A DNA stretch of 64,000 bases, taken from NCBI RefSeq assembly GCF_030812995.1, contig NZ_JAUSTT010000008.1, positions 1-64,000 of the forward strand. The letters are read 5' to 3'. The stretch comes from Bacillus chungangensis (GTDB taxonomy: Bacteria > Bacillota > Bacilli > Bacillales > Bacillaceae_C). Below the pieces are notes generated by a model. That model was not told where the DNA came from. It did not search any database and saw nothing but the letters and a program-made list of their open reading frames with translations. Below are positions 17,294 to 25,421 of this stretch, piece after piece. Made by a program: the position numbers and the translations under genes. Position 1 is the stretch's first letter. Every line of letters starts with the position of its first letter.

Positions 17294-18057
17294 GATAAGC
17301 TCAAACCTTCTATCGGACTGCTGGCTGTCGCATACCTTTTTTTAGGAATACGGCCTGCTTCATAGCCATATCTTCCCGCTTCGACTGCTAACTTCATTGC
17401 GAGCGCCATTTTTACAGGGTCTTTTGCACCCGAAACAGCACTGTTTAACAATACTCCGTCAGCCCCCATCTCCATTGCAATCGCAGCGTCTGACGGTGAA
17501 CCAATGCCAGCATCGACTATAACGGGAATCGATGCTTGTTCAATAATAAAGCTTAAATTTAATGGATTTACGATTCCTTGTCCTGAACCAATCGGTGATG
17601 CACCTGGCATAATGGCATGTACACCTAAATCTTCGAGTTTTTTCGCCAAGAGCACATCATCTGATGTATAAGGCAATACGATAAACCCTTCTGCTAATAG
17701 CATTTCAGATGCTTTCAATGTTTCAAGCGGATCAGGAAGCAGCGTTTTGTCATCACCAATCACTTCTACTTTAATCATGTCGCATAAACCTGAAGCTCTC
17801 GCAAGCTTGGCAATCCTAACTGCCTCTTCAGCATTTTTTGCCCCAGCTGTATTAGGAAGCAGCGTATAGTCTTCTACTTCCAGCTCTTCTAAAAAATTGG
17901 GTTGTTCTGCATCATAAATATTCATTCTGCGCACAGCAAATGTCAAAATTTCTGTACCTGATTTTTTTACTGCTTCTTTTTGAACCTCAAAGTTGGGAAA
18001 TTTCCCCGTTCCTAACATAAGTCTTGAAGAAAACTGATGGGTTCCTATTTTTAACAA
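17290..18057 (-). CDS. thiG: ThiG, thiazole synthase
   Basis: ThiG condenses 1-deoxy-D-xylulose 5-phosphate, dehydroglycine and ThiS-thiocarboxylate into the thiazole phosphate. The TIM-barrel shows GTGKF at residue 17, the Schiff-base Lys in MIKVEVIGD, and phosphate-binding [22 protein letters not shown]. The 255-residue length is normal. It begins 1 nt after thiS ends and overlaps thiF. Dehydroglycine would normally come from ThiO (glycine oxidase), which is not in this operon. Confidence 0.95.
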   Translation of the reverse strand: MLKIGTHQFSSRLMLGTGKFPNFEVQKEAVKKSGTEILTFAVRRMNIYDAEQPNFLEELEVEDYTLLPNTAGAKNAEEAVRIAKLARASGLCDMIKVEVIGDDKTLLPDPLETLKASEMLLAEGFIVLPYTSDDVLLAKKLEDLGVHAIMPGASPIGSGQGIVNPLNLSFIIEQASIPVIVDAGIGSPSDAAIAMEMGADGVLLNSAVSGAKDPVKMALAMKLAVEAGRYGYEAGRIPKKRYATASSPIEGLSLS

Positions 18058-18058
18058 C

Positions 18059-18262
18059 TTAACCGCCTCCTACAAAATGCACAATTTCTATCCTGTCTTT
18101 ATTTGTTAAACGACGCGTTTCATATTCTTTTTTATGGAGTATTTCTTGATTTAGTTCCACAATTGCACCTTTATTATGCAATTGAAACGAGACGAGTAAA
18201 TCTTGGACTGTTAGAACATCTTTCGCTATTTCCATTTCATCCCCGTTTATTGTAATTTGCAT
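18059..18262 (-). CDS. thiS: ThiS, sulfur carrier protein
   Basis: A 67-residue ubiquitin-like sulfur carrier. The C-terminus ends IVHFVGGG, giving the required terminal Gly-Gly that ThiF adenylates. The fold pattern [23 protein letters not shown] and ...[14 protein letters not shown] matches the family. A 91-nt gap separates it from tenI; in B. subtilis thiO fills this position. Confidence 0.93.
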   Translation of the reverse strand: MQITINGDEMEIAKDVLTVQDLLVSFQLHNKGAIVELNQEILHKKEYETRRLTNKDRIEIVHFVGGG

Positions 18263-18353
18263 CTTCTCACCTCCTGTATTTTTTTAAAGTTTTTAAGATT
18301 TAGAGCAAAAAGCAGTCTTTATTTTTATGATAGTAAGATTGCAAAATAGTTTA

Positions 18354-18956
18354 TTATAGCTTCAATTTGTTATGATAAGCACGGACTGCCTCTACTGGAT
18401 TGTCCGCATCCCATATACCAGACATGACGGCAATCCCATCTGCACCTGCTTCGATTACATCATTCACTGTTTCAATGGTAATGCCGCCGATTGCAATAAC
18501 TGGAATCTCCACTGCTGCTGCAACTGATTCCAATCCACTTAATCCTACTGGTTTTTTTCCTTTTTTTGAAGCAGTAGCAAAAATATGGCCAAAAAGTAAA
18601 TAATCAGCACCTTGCTGCTCTGCTTTTTTTGCTTCCTCTAATGAATGAATCGATTTTCCGATGCGGCATGAGGAAAAATGCCGCTTCACTTCTTCAACAG
18701 GAAGGCTATGGTGCTTGAGTTGCACACCGTGTACTCCTGTTACTTTAGCTACATCCAAACGATCATTCATATAGATTTTACAAAGTGGAATTCCTCTTGC
18801 CTGCATATCCTTCACAATTGAATAGAGCTGAAAAGCAGTTGCCTCTTTTTCACGGATATGAATGGCAGCAGCATATTCATTCATCTCCTCAGAGATACGC
18901 AGTAAACGAGGAAAATCTCTTTTGCCATCTGAAATAATATGAAGTTCTTTTCTCAT
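18354..18956 (-). CDS. tenI: TenI, thiazole tautomerase
   Basis: A ThiE-like TIM barrel of 200 residues (HIISDGKRDF, MNDRLDVAKVTGVHGVQLKHHSLPV, YLLFGHIFATASKKGKKPVGL, IAIGGITIETVNDVIEAGADGIAVMSGI). The short length and the GHIFATASKKGKKP loop point to TenI, which aromatises the thiazole product of ThiG; ThiE is the alternative. Its own ATG has no ribosome-binding site but directly abuts the TAA of a 16-codon upstream frame with a strong one, suggesting translational coupling. First gene behind the TPP riboswitch. Confidence 0.85.
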   Translation of the reverse strand: MRKELHIISDGKRDFPRLLRISEEMNEYAAAIHIREKEATAFQLYSIVKDMQARGIPLCKIYMNDRLDVAKVTGVHGVQLKHHSLPVEEVKRHFSSCRIGKSIHSLEEAKKAEQQGADYLLFGHIFATASKKGKKPVGLSGLESVAAAVEIPVIAIGGITIETVNDVIEAGADGIAVMSGIWDADNPVEAVRAYHNKLKL

Positions 18957-19007
18957 TTATGATTTTAGGGTGAAAATCACTATTAACTTATTTAAATATT
19001 CACCCAA
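18957..19007 (-). CDS. Short leader ORF coupled to tenI (16 codons)
   Basis: TTG 19007, six nt behind AAAGGAGATGTAGG, opens a frame M-G-E-Y-L-N-K-L-I-V-I-F-T-L-K-S, whose TAA touches the tenI ATG (TAAATG). The peptide resembles nothing I recognise. Its value may be purely to bring ribosomes to tenI. The alternative is the end of a lost gene. Confidence 0.4.
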   Translation of the reverse strand: MGEYLNKLIVIFTLKS

Positions 19008-19066
19008 TTGCCTACATCTCCTTTCTTTTTTCAATTTTTCTTTTCACATAGGTGCCATGCAGACAA

Positions 19067-19098
19067 AGAAAAAAACCACCCTTAGCGTAAAGAGTGGT
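19067..19098 (-). terminator. Riboswitch expression-platform terminator
   Basis: CCACTCTT pairs with AAGGGTGG and is followed by TTTTTTTC on the minus strand. The left arm CCACTCTTTACGC can instead pair with GCGTAGGGAAGTGG, the 3' strand of aptamer stem P1 (one bulged A, two G-U pairs). Without TPP, that antiterminator forms and transcription continues into tenI-thiSGF. Confidence 0.85.
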
Positions 19099-19132
19099 AG
19101 ATAAATACATGATAAAACCCATCATGAACAAT

Positions 19133-19222
19133 CCACTTCCCTACGCTAGTATAAACTAAGATCAGGTTCAAAGGGTTTAGAAAAAATCTATCTCAGTCTT
19201 TTGGCAAGACACCCCTAGTGTG
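19133..19222 (-). promoter_or_regulatory. TPP riboswitch (THI element) aptamer
   Basis: On the minus strand the conserved blocks appear in order: CTAGGGGTG, GACTGAGA, ACCCTTTGAACCTGAT and CTAGCGTAGGGAAG. These are the diagnostic THI-box sequences of the thiamine pyrophosphate aptamer. Together with the downstream terminator it forms a transcription-attenuation switch that turns the thiazole operon off at high TPP. Confidence 0.97.
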
Positions 19223-19247
19223 ATTACAAAATATGTAGTTAAAAGTC

Positions 19248-19276
19248 ATTATACCATTGTTTTGTTTATTGAACAA
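19248..19276 (-). promoter_or_regulatory. Promoter of the thi operon
   Basis: TTGTTC (19276-19271), 17 nt, then TATAAT (19253-19248) with an extended TGG before it, on the minus strand. It lies about 26 nt upstream of the TPP aptamer. Confidence 0.75.
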
Positions 19277-19307
19277 CGAAATGGAACGAAAATTTAAGTG
19301 ATCATAT

Positions 19308-19347
19308 GAAGAACTTTCCCTTTTATCACAAAAAGAGAAGGTTCTTC
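19308..19347 (-). terminator. Hairpin after ymfH
   Basis: GAAGAAC...GTTCTTC arms enclose further complementarity (CTTCTC/GGGAAAG). It lies 22 nt beyond the ymfH stop. The T-run is poor, so it may be a weak terminator. Confidence 0.45.
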
Positions 19348-19368
19348 ATTATTTAGTTACATCCCTAA

Positions 19369-20673
19369 TTACACCTTGGCATTCTTAGGCACAATCTGGC
19401 AAACAGTCATCTGCTCTGCTTTTAAAAAAGAAGCGGCAACGTTTTGAATGTCTTGAAAGTTTATTTCCTCCAATGTCGGAACAACATCAAATAAATGCAT
19501 GTTGTTAAAAGCATAACGAGTGAATTGATTGGCAATATATTCAGGGGAATTCATCGCCCTTAAAAAGGCGCCAATTTTCTTTTTCTTCGTTCGCTCCAGC
19601 CCTGCTTCTGATAAATGCTTTCCTTCAGCAGCTTCCAGCAAAATTTTCTGAAGCCTTTCTGCCAAAACATCAGGCTGATTGCTATCACTCCCGACCATGC
19701 CGAAACCAAAGCCTGATTCCTGAGTATAATCAAAGAAAAACGATTCATCAATCAATCCTTCTCTGTATAGGTCAAAGTAAGGCTCTGCACTTTTACCAAA
19801 TAGCATATCAAGAAGTACATTGATGGACAGTTCTTGTTTTAACATCTCTTTTCCGCTCATATTCACCTCAGTTGCTTTTACCCCAACTGAGCATTTCGGC
19901 GTCTGTACATGCATTGGTACGACTTGTTTCTTTTCAGCAACTTCATCTGGCTCCTCTTCAAATCTTCTTTGAATATCGGGCCGATCATGAAAATGTTTTG
20001 CCGCTTGATTATCGCGAATCAACTTCATTGTTTCCTCTGGATCTACCGGCCCAACCACAAACAAAAGCATATTGCTTGGGTGATAGAAAGTATGATAGCA
20101 CTCATACAGATGATCTTTCGTAATTGGAGCAATCGATTCAATTGTACCAGCTATATCTATTTTCACTGGATGATGGTGATACATATTTTCGATTGTGCCA
20201 AAATATAAACGCCAGTCTGGATTGTCATCATACATGGTGATTTCTTGCCCAATAATGCCTTTTTCTTTTTCAACTGTTTTTTCAGTAAAATATGGCTCCT
20301 GAGCAAAATCAATAAGTGTCGTTAAATTTTTCTCTACGTTCGTGGTACTTGAAAATAGATAGGCAGTTCTTGTAAAGGACGTGAATGCATTCGCAGATGC
20401 CCCTTGTTGGCTAAACTGTTGAAAAACATCTCCGTCTTCCTTCTCAAATAATTTGTGCTCAAGGAAATGAGCGATGCCATCAGGAACGTGAATAAAATCA
20501 TCTTTGCCAAGAGGAATGAACTCATTGTCAATCGATCCGTATTTCGTTGTAAAGGTCGCAAATGTTTTGTTAATTCCGCGTTTTGGTAAGATATACACTT
20601 CTAGTCCATTTTCCATTTTTTCATAAAATAATGTTTCTTGTAATTGTTCAAATTGTACTTCTTTCATGTTCAT
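19369..20673 (-). CDS. ymfH: YmfH, M16-family zinc metalloprotease
   Basis: The inverse zinc motif HxxEH is present as HFLEHKLF (about residue 69), followed by the ANAFTSFTRTAYLFSS segment typical of M16B peptidases. 434 residues. YmfH works with its partner YmfF, probably as a membrane-associated or cytosolic peptidase pair; their substrate in bacilli is not settled. ATG 20673 overlaps the ymfF stop by 4 nt. Confidence 0.9.
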   Translation of the reverse strand: MNMKEVQFEQLQETLFYEKMENGLEVYILPKRGINKTFATFTTKYGSIDNEFIPLGKDDFIHVPDGIAHFLEHKLFEKEDGDVFQQFSQQGASANAFTSFTRTAYLFSSTTNVEKNLTTLIDFAQEPYFTEKTVEKEKGIIGQEITMYDDNPDWRLYFGTIENMYHHHPVKIDIAGTIESIAPITKDHLYECYHTFYHPSNMLLFVVGPVDPEETMKLIRDNQAAKHFHDRPDIQRRFEEEPDEVAEKKQVVPMHVQTPKCSVGVKATEVNMSGKEMLKQELSINVLLDMLFGKSAEPYFDLYREGLIDESFFFDYTQESGFGFGMVGSDSNQPDVLAERLQKILLEAAEGKHLSEAGLERTKKKKIGAFLRAMNSPEYIANQFTRYAFNNMHLFDVVPTLEEINFQDIQNVAASFLKAEQMTVCQIVPKNAKV

Positions 20674-21944
20674 TCCCCCTCCATTCCAGTTAAAAAGTAG
20701 ATCGTATCCAATTCAATTTTTTGAGCTACTGCTACAATCTCATCGTGAGTTACTTGTTGGATGCGGTTCAACCATTCATCCATACTGATCTCTTGTTTAG
20801 CAATAACTTTATGGTATAGCACTTCGATGGATCCGCGGGCAGTGTCCATTGTTTCAAGAAGTTGGTTCTGAATGACTGCTTTCGTTTGCTCGATCTCCTT
20901 ATCCGTAAAATCACCATTCTTCATCGCATCCATTTGAGCGTGAATAATGTCAACCGCCTTTTCATAATTTGTTGTTTCAATTCCAGACATAACCATCATT
21001 AAGCCGTGGTGGCTTTCCAAACGACTTGCTGCATAATAAGCAAGGCTTGCTTTTTCACGAACGTTAATAAATAGCTTTGAATGAGAAAAGCCTCCAAAAA
21101 TCCCATTAAACACTTGCAGCGAAAAATAATCCTTATCTCCGTATTGGATATGCGTTCGATAGCCAATATTCAATTTCCCCTGCTTCACATCCTGGTGGTC
21201 TGTTACATTTTTTACTTCTTTGACATCTCGTTTTCTAAGCTCTGTTTGTGGATAGGCTTTCCGCTCGGAAAATTGGAATTCCTTGCAAAATGCTTCTACT
21301 TCCTTCTCATCGACATCACCGATTATATAAAGATCAAGTTCATCTTCATTTAATGCCTGCTGGAAATAAGTAAAAAGCGACTGCGGGGTGATGTCATCTA
21401 TTTTGTCCAGCAACCCATTTTCCTGTAGTGCGTAAGGCTCATCAGCACACATTTCTTCGACAAGACGAACACTGGAATAGCGCATTTTATCATCATAAAT
21501 AGATTGTAAGCGCTGCTTTAATGTGCGTTTTTCCTTCTCCACTGTTTCAGCATCAAAAGCGTTTTCTTCACTGTTAGGATGCAAAATGACTTCCCGTAAA
21601 AAATCCAATCCTTTTTGAAGCAACGGCGAAGCGTCTTTGAGAAATTTTTCATTTGCTATTTCCACTGAGAAAGACATGATATGGTGCTCGCCTTTTTTAC
21701 CGACATCAGCAAAAAAATGAGCACCATACAAATCATCTAAAAACGCCCGAAGCTTTGTCGTTGTCGGATAGGCTTTAGTACTGCTTTGCAATACATTCGG
21801 CAACAGCGCCCGAAGTGTCACTGTTTCTTTCGCAAGCGGCGCCTTCATTTTCCAAACAATTGTATTTGTTTTGTATTTTGCTGTTTTTATCATATGTAAA
21901 CGATACCCTTTTTGGGGAATGACTTTCTCTACTATCGTTGTCAT
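20670..21944 (-). CDS. ymfF: YmfF, M16-family peptidase-like partner of YmfH
   Basis: A 424-residue M16 fold (TVTLRALLPNVLQSSTKAYPTTTKLRAFLDDLYGA, LQVFNGIFGGFSHSKLFINVREKASLAYYAASRLE) without an HxxEH zinc motif. It therefore probably acts as the non-catalytic half of a heterodimer with YmfH. ATG 21944 is chosen behind AAGGAGGAAGATTTG; an in-frame TTG at 21947 is the alternative. The first gene of the ymfFH pair. Confidence 0.9.
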   Translation of the reverse strand: MTTIVEKVIPQKGYRLHMIKTAKYKTNTIVWKMKAPLAKETVTLRALLPNVLQSSTKAYPTTTKLRAFLDDLYGAHFFADVGKKGEHHIMSFSVEIANEKFLKDASPLLQKGLDFLREVILHPNSEENAFDAETVEKEKRTLKQRLQSIYDDKMRYSSVRLVEEMCADEPYALQENGLLDKIDDITPQSLFTYFQQALNEDELDLYIIGDVDEKEVEAFCKEFQFSERKAYPQTELRKRDVKEVKNVTDHQDVKQGKLNIGYRTHIQYGDKDYFSLQVFNGIFGGFSHSKLFINVREKASLAYYAASRLESHHGLMMVMSGIETTNYEKAVDIIHAQMDAMKNGDFTDKEIEQTKAVIQNQLLETMDTARGSIEVLYHKVIAKQEISMDEWLNRIQQVTHDEIVAVAQKIELDTIYFLTGMEGE

Positions 21945-22291
21945 CAAATCTTCCTCCTTCTCAATCTGTGTTCAAATATTGAGTCCAATTTTGCTTCTTC
22001 CTAGTTTATAGTCATTTCATTTTAACTATACATGTTTCCTTCGTGCAAATTCAACTTTTGTCTTATGTTTATAAGAAAAGAAGGTTTTTTTCGTAAGATA
22101 TAAGCAACGTTAGTAATAAAGAAAAGCGAGGTTTATCATTTTTATCACCGGTTAAACATGTAAATGCAAAAACAAAATTCTTCCAATAAAGAGGATAAAT
22201 CCTCATTATTAGAAGAATTCAATGTTCTGCTTACATAACTCTTCAATATGCTTCTCTTTTGCAAATACTAATCCAGCCAATTTTATTTACT
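21945..22291. other. Gap upstream of ymfF with a palindromic hairpin
   Basis: About 350 nt without a gene. At 22176-22219 an imperfect palindrome (AATTCTTC...GAAGAATT enclosing GAGGATAAATCCTC) could end the ABC cassette transcript. No strong ymfF promoter was picked. Confidence 0.5.
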
Positions 22292-23086
22292 TCATGACGC
22301 TTCCGATTTTTGCAAAACTACTTGTTTTAAATAAAAGACGGTCATAGCTAAAATGATGATGATGATTAAAACGGCGGATACTATATTTATAATAAAGTAC
22401 TCTCCGACACTTCCTGTTTGTAGAATATAAATGCCATGTTCAACTAAACGAGCTGGACTCCAATACATCCATTTCGGAATAAACGATGTTAAAAATTTCA
22501 AGGCAATGAGAATAACCATTGATAATGCAGCCACAATTGATGTGTTTTTAAATAACGTACTGAAGAATAGTGTTAATGTAGCTACAAATACAAACCATAG
22601 AGCAAAGAGTAAAAATGAAGTGATACATTCAAATATTGCTACTTTACCGAACAATATAGTCGTATAATACGTTGCTCCGGTATAACCAAGAAATAATGAG
22701 ATGACAGTAATGAAACATGCAGCTGCCCATTTTGACGTAATGTAATGAGAATAGGATACGGGTCTTACGAGTATAAGGCTCATAATACCGCTGTTTCTTT
22801 CTGCAGCAACCATCCCCATTAATCCTAAAACTAGAATAAGTAAACCAATTTGGTCAAACTGTCCTGATATCGTCGCAGATAAAACTTCGACACTTGACTG
22901 ATTAGGTATCGAAATAACCGACTCAGCCGGCAAATCACCGTACATTTGTAAAATATCAGATAAATAATAAAGGACAATTGGCTGGGATAAACCTAATAGG
23001 ATAAAAACAATTGGCAGCCAGAAGATTTTATAACTTCTTAGTAACTCTAACCATTCCTTTTTAAATAATACCCACCATTGCTTCAT
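22292..23086 (-). CDS. yxlG: YxlG-like ABC-2 transporter permease
   Basis: A 264-residue membrane protein with about six hydrophobic segments (FWLPIVFILLGLSQPIVLYYL, IGLLILVLGLMGMVAA, WAAACFITVISLFLGYTGA, FLLFALWFVFVATLTLFF, ILIALKFLTSFI, IIIIILAMTVFYL) and the ABC-2 signature ERNSGIMSLILVRPVSY. Size, order and neighbours match B. subtilis YxlG of the sigY operon. The start overlaps the ATPase stop by 4 nt. The substrate is unknown. Confidence 0.82.
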   Translation of the reverse strand: MKQWWVLFKKEWLELLRSYKIFWLPIVFILLGLSQPIVLYYLSDILQMYGDLPAESVISIPNQSSVEVLSATISGQFDQIGLLILVLGLMGMVAAERNSGIMSLILVRPVSYSHYITSKWAAACFITVISLFLGYTGATYYTTILFGKVAIFECITSFLLFALWFVFVATLTLFFSTLFKNTSIVAALSMVILIALKFLTSFIPKWMYWSPARLVEHGIYILQTGSVGEYFIINIVSAVLIIIIILAMTVFYLKQVVLQKSEAS

Positions 23087-23991
23087 TGTTTCACCATCTT
23101 TAAAAATATTTCCTCTAAGGTTGTTTGCATAATCTCAAACCTTTGTAGAGGTATCTCGTCTCGTTCAATCATCATTAACAGTTCTTTTCTCGCTTTTGCA
23201 ATATCATTAACTCTAATTCTAGCCTGATTTCCTAAAGCTTCTGTTGCCTCAATTGTCTCGGATTTGCTCTGAAGTGACTTCGTCCATTGGTCAATGTTCC
23301 GTTCTGCCTCAATGAAGAAAACTGGCTGTTGATGGTCAGCAATGAGTTGATTGAAAGTACTGTTGACAACAACTTGACCCTGATTAATGATAAATACCCT
23401 ATCACTTAGTTCTTTTACATCATGTAAAATATGTGTAGAAAATAAAATCGTTGTTTCCTGTTTAATACTCTTTAGTAAGTCAAGCATTTCACGTCTTCCT
23501 ATTGGATCTAAGGCAGAAACAGGTTCATCCATGATGACTAGCTTAGGTCTATGAATGATCGCCTGAGCGATGCCCAACCGCTGCTTCATCCCTCCTGAGT
23601 AAGTACTCACATGACGATTAGCTGCTTTTTTTATTCCTAAAAGAGAAAGCAACTCTTCTACACGATCATCTAGATCTCGTTTTTCCATATGCGACAATTG
23701 CCCCATAAACCTTAATGCTTCTCTCCCAGTCATCCAAGGATGCATCTTTGGCTCTTGGGGAAGGTAACCAATAAGATGACGAAAATCTCCACTCTTTTTT
23801 CCGTAAAACATGATTTCCCCTTGGGAAGGAGTTAAAATCCCCGTTAACATTTTTAATGTCGTTGATTTTCCAGCACCATTCGGACCTAATAAAGCGCCGC
23901 ATTCTCCTTCATTCAATGTAAAGTTAACGTCTTGAACTGCAAAGTTTTTACTAAAACTTTTCGATAAATGTTGTACGCGCAGCAGTGTCAC
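23083..23991 (-). CDS. yxlF: YxlF-like ABC transporter ATP-binding protein
   Basis: The 302-residue ATPase shows Walker A GPNGAGKST, Q-loop YLPQEPKMHPWM, signature YSGGMKQRLGIAQ, Walker B LVIMDEPVSALDP and switch His in FSTHILHDV. A roughly 90-residue C-terminal extension is typical of exporter ATPases of the NosF/YxlF type. It starts at GTG 23991, sharing one nucleotide with the stop of the preceding small gene (TAGTG). It pairs with the permease just downstream. Confidence 0.9.
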   Translation of the reverse strand: MTLLRVQHLSKSFSKNFAVQDVNFTLNEGECGALLGPNGAGKSTTLKMLTGILTPSQGEIMFYGKKSGDFRHLIGYLPQEPKMHPWMTGREALRFMGQLSHMEKRDLDDRVEELLSLLGIKKAANRHVSTYSGGMKQRLGIAQAIIHRPKLVIMDEPVSALDPIGRREMLDLLKSIKQETTILFSTHILHDVKELSDRVFIINQGQVVVNSTFNQLIADHQQPVFFIEAERNIDQWTKSLQSKSETIEATEALGNQARIRVNDIAKARKELLMMIERDEIPLQRFEIMQTTLEEIFLKMVKQ

Positions 23992-24179
23992 TAGTTGTTT
24001 CTCCTTCCTATAATGAAATACATGACAGGCCCAAATATATTAATAACGACAATGATAAATACCCAAACCCATTTTGATTCTTTATGAGGCTGTTTCTTAA
24101 AAAGATCAAATAATGCAATGGTCATAAGAATAAATTGAATCATAATAAATGGTATGAGTAATTGCCAATTAAACTCCAT
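23991..24179 (-). CDS. yxlE: YxlE-like small membrane protein (PLDc N-terminal domain)
   Basis: A 62-residue protein with two hydrophobic helices (LLIPFIMIQFILMTIALFDL; WVWVFIIVVINIFGPVMYFI) joined by a charged turn. It is the cardiolipin-synthase N-terminal module also found in YxlE. In B. subtilis YxlE helps restrain SigY activity; here no sigY, yxlC or yxlD is present. Strong ribosome-binding site GAGGAGGAATAAG. First gene of the cassette. Confidence 0.8.
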   Translation of the reverse strand: MEFNWQLLIPFIMIQFILMTIALFDLFKKQPHKESKWVWVFIIVVINIFGPVMYFIIGRRNN

Positions 24180-24238
24180 ATTACTTATTCCTCCTCTACA
24201 TTCATTTATTTATTTTTAGTTTTCCATTATCACTTTTG

Positions 24239-24277
24239 ATTATCATTAATGATAATAGTATTTATATATAATGTCAA
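24239..24277 (-). promoter_or_regulatory. Promoter and palindromic operator of the yxlEFG cassette
   Basis: TTGACA (24277-24272), 17 nt, TATCAT (24254-24249) on the minus strand. The -10 lies inside an 18-nt perfect palindrome, ATTATCATTAATGATAAT (24239-24256). A nearly identical palindrome overlaps the -10 of the divergent regulator. Confidence 0.75.
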
Positions 24278-24414
24278 GGATGTAGTGACACTTTGTACAA
24301 TAGCGAGTTTTTCTTCTCCCCAAGTAAATTTTAAATTAAAAAGGATAACGCTTTTTCTTCGTATGATTTGTAAGTCCTAGAACCAATAGAACTTTATTAG
24401 AAAAGGAGCAAGAT

Positions 24415-24504
24415 ATGAAGATCAGAAAGAAGTCACTCTCTATTAAAACTAACATTCTTCAATTTCTCTTACTGCCAGTTAGATGTGGGATAAAAAACTC
24501 ATGA
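24415..24504 (+). pseudogene. Truncated gene start cut by a repeat
   Basis: A strong ribosome-binding site (AAAAGGAGCAAGAT) precedes an ATG opening MKIRKKSLSIKTNILQFLLL, which looks like the start of a membrane protein. It then runs into the repeat end TGCCAGTTAGATGTGGGATAAA and stops. Further codons beyond (EWIETIKKKWLKELYEM in another frame) may be its debris. Probably a remnant disrupted by the dispersed repeat. Confidence 0.4.
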
Positions 24505-24573
24505 ATGGATAGAGACGATCAAAAAGAAATGGCTAAAAGAACTCTATGAAATGGTTTCTCTTGGAAAATATAC

Positions 24574-24614
24574 TTGAAATCGTAGAGGAAATACATTATC
24601 ATTTATGATAATGT
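24574..24614 (+). promoter_or_regulatory. Promoter and operator of the HTH regulator
   Basis: TTGAAA (24574-24579), 17 nt, TATCAT (24597-24602). The -10 lies in the palindrome ACATTATCATTTATGATAATGT (two arms of nine plus centre, 24593-24614). It is the same architecture as the divergent yxlEFG promoter, which predicts autoregulation by the gene immediately downstream. Confidence 0.75.
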
Positions 24615-24662
24615 TGTTATTAACTTCTAACGTTTATAACACCTAATTGAGAGGGGATTACA

Positions 24663-25202
24663 TTGTCTGACAATACTTTTGATATTATATTTCATCCTGT
24701 TCGTTTGAAAATTATTAGAACTTTAACTATTTATGATGAACTAACATCGATGCAGTTATTTAAAGAGATAGGTGACGTTCCCCAAGCTACCTTATATAGA
24801 CATATCCAAACGTTATTAGAAAAAGGCGTTTTGTATGTGGTTAAAGAACATAAAGTAAGGGGGAACATTGAAAGTGTTTATGCGTTAAATATAAACAAAG
24901 TCTCCTTAACAGCGTCAGATTTGGACAAAATGTCAAAAGAGGAAAAATTACTTTTTTTCCTAAAGTTCCTGATGATGAACCATGTTGAATATGAAAATTA
25001 TTTAAATAATAACGAAAACAAATCAGATCAAGCTACTTATGCAATGGCGAATTTGTATTTAACGGATCATGAATTTAGTGAATTTCAAACGGAATACAAT
25101 GAACTTATTAAAACAAGAATTAAAAATAAACCGACTGAAGGACGAAAACTAAGAACCCTTTCTACCATCATCATTCCACAGAAAATCGAAAAAAAGGATT
25201 AA
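24663..25202 (+). CDS. Winged-helix transcriptional regulator (ArsR/HTH_20-like)
   Basis: A 179-residue regulator. The N-terminal winged helix is clear: FDIIFHPVRLKIIRTLTIYDELTSMQLFKEI, recognition region DVPQATLYRHIQTLLEKGVLYVV, and a wing with HKVRGNIESVYALN. The C-terminal half is helical, probably for dimerisation or ligand sensing. It starts with TTG 24663 behind AGAGGGGATTACA. It is one of few plus-strand genes and is divergent from yxlEFG. Matching palindromes suggest that it represses both; the signal is unknown. Confidence 0.85.
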   Translation: MSDNTFDIIFHPVRLKIIRTLTIYDELTSMQLFKEIGDVPQATLYRHIQTLLEKGVLYVVKEHKVRGNIESVYALNINKVSLTASDLDKMSKEEKLLFFLKFLMMNHVEYENYLNNNENKSDQATYAMANLYLTDHEFSEFQTEYNELIKTRIKNKPTEGRKLRTLSTIIIPQKIEKKD

Positions 25203-25274
25203 TCAATGCCCTTCCATAATGTTAGGAACCAGACCAATTGTCGTTATTTTTGTTGGAGATAATACGAAAAGAAA

Positions 25275-25325
25275 GAGCCGTCAGCTCTATTGACCGTTAT
25301 AAATGATCAATAGAGCTGACGGCTC
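25275..25325. terminator. Long hairpin between convergent genes
   Basis: A perfect 19-bp stem (GAGCCGTCAGCTCTATTGA and its complement) with a 13-nt loop. It lies between the regulator (plus) and the minus-strand relic genes. The minus-strand side is followed by TTTCTTTTC and the plus side by CTATATT, so it fits a bidirectional terminator. Confidence 0.7.
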
Positions 25326-25421
25326 CTATATTAAAAAAGAAAATCTATTTGTTCCTAAAGAACAGTATGTTGCCCAACTAGAAGACAAAATTTTAGTTCT
25401 AGTCCTCACTTCATTTATTAA

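Noticed and set aside
25275-25325. CRISPR-like or transposon inverted repeat
   Set aside because: A single hairpin between convergent genes with no spacer-repeat pattern; a terminator explains it.
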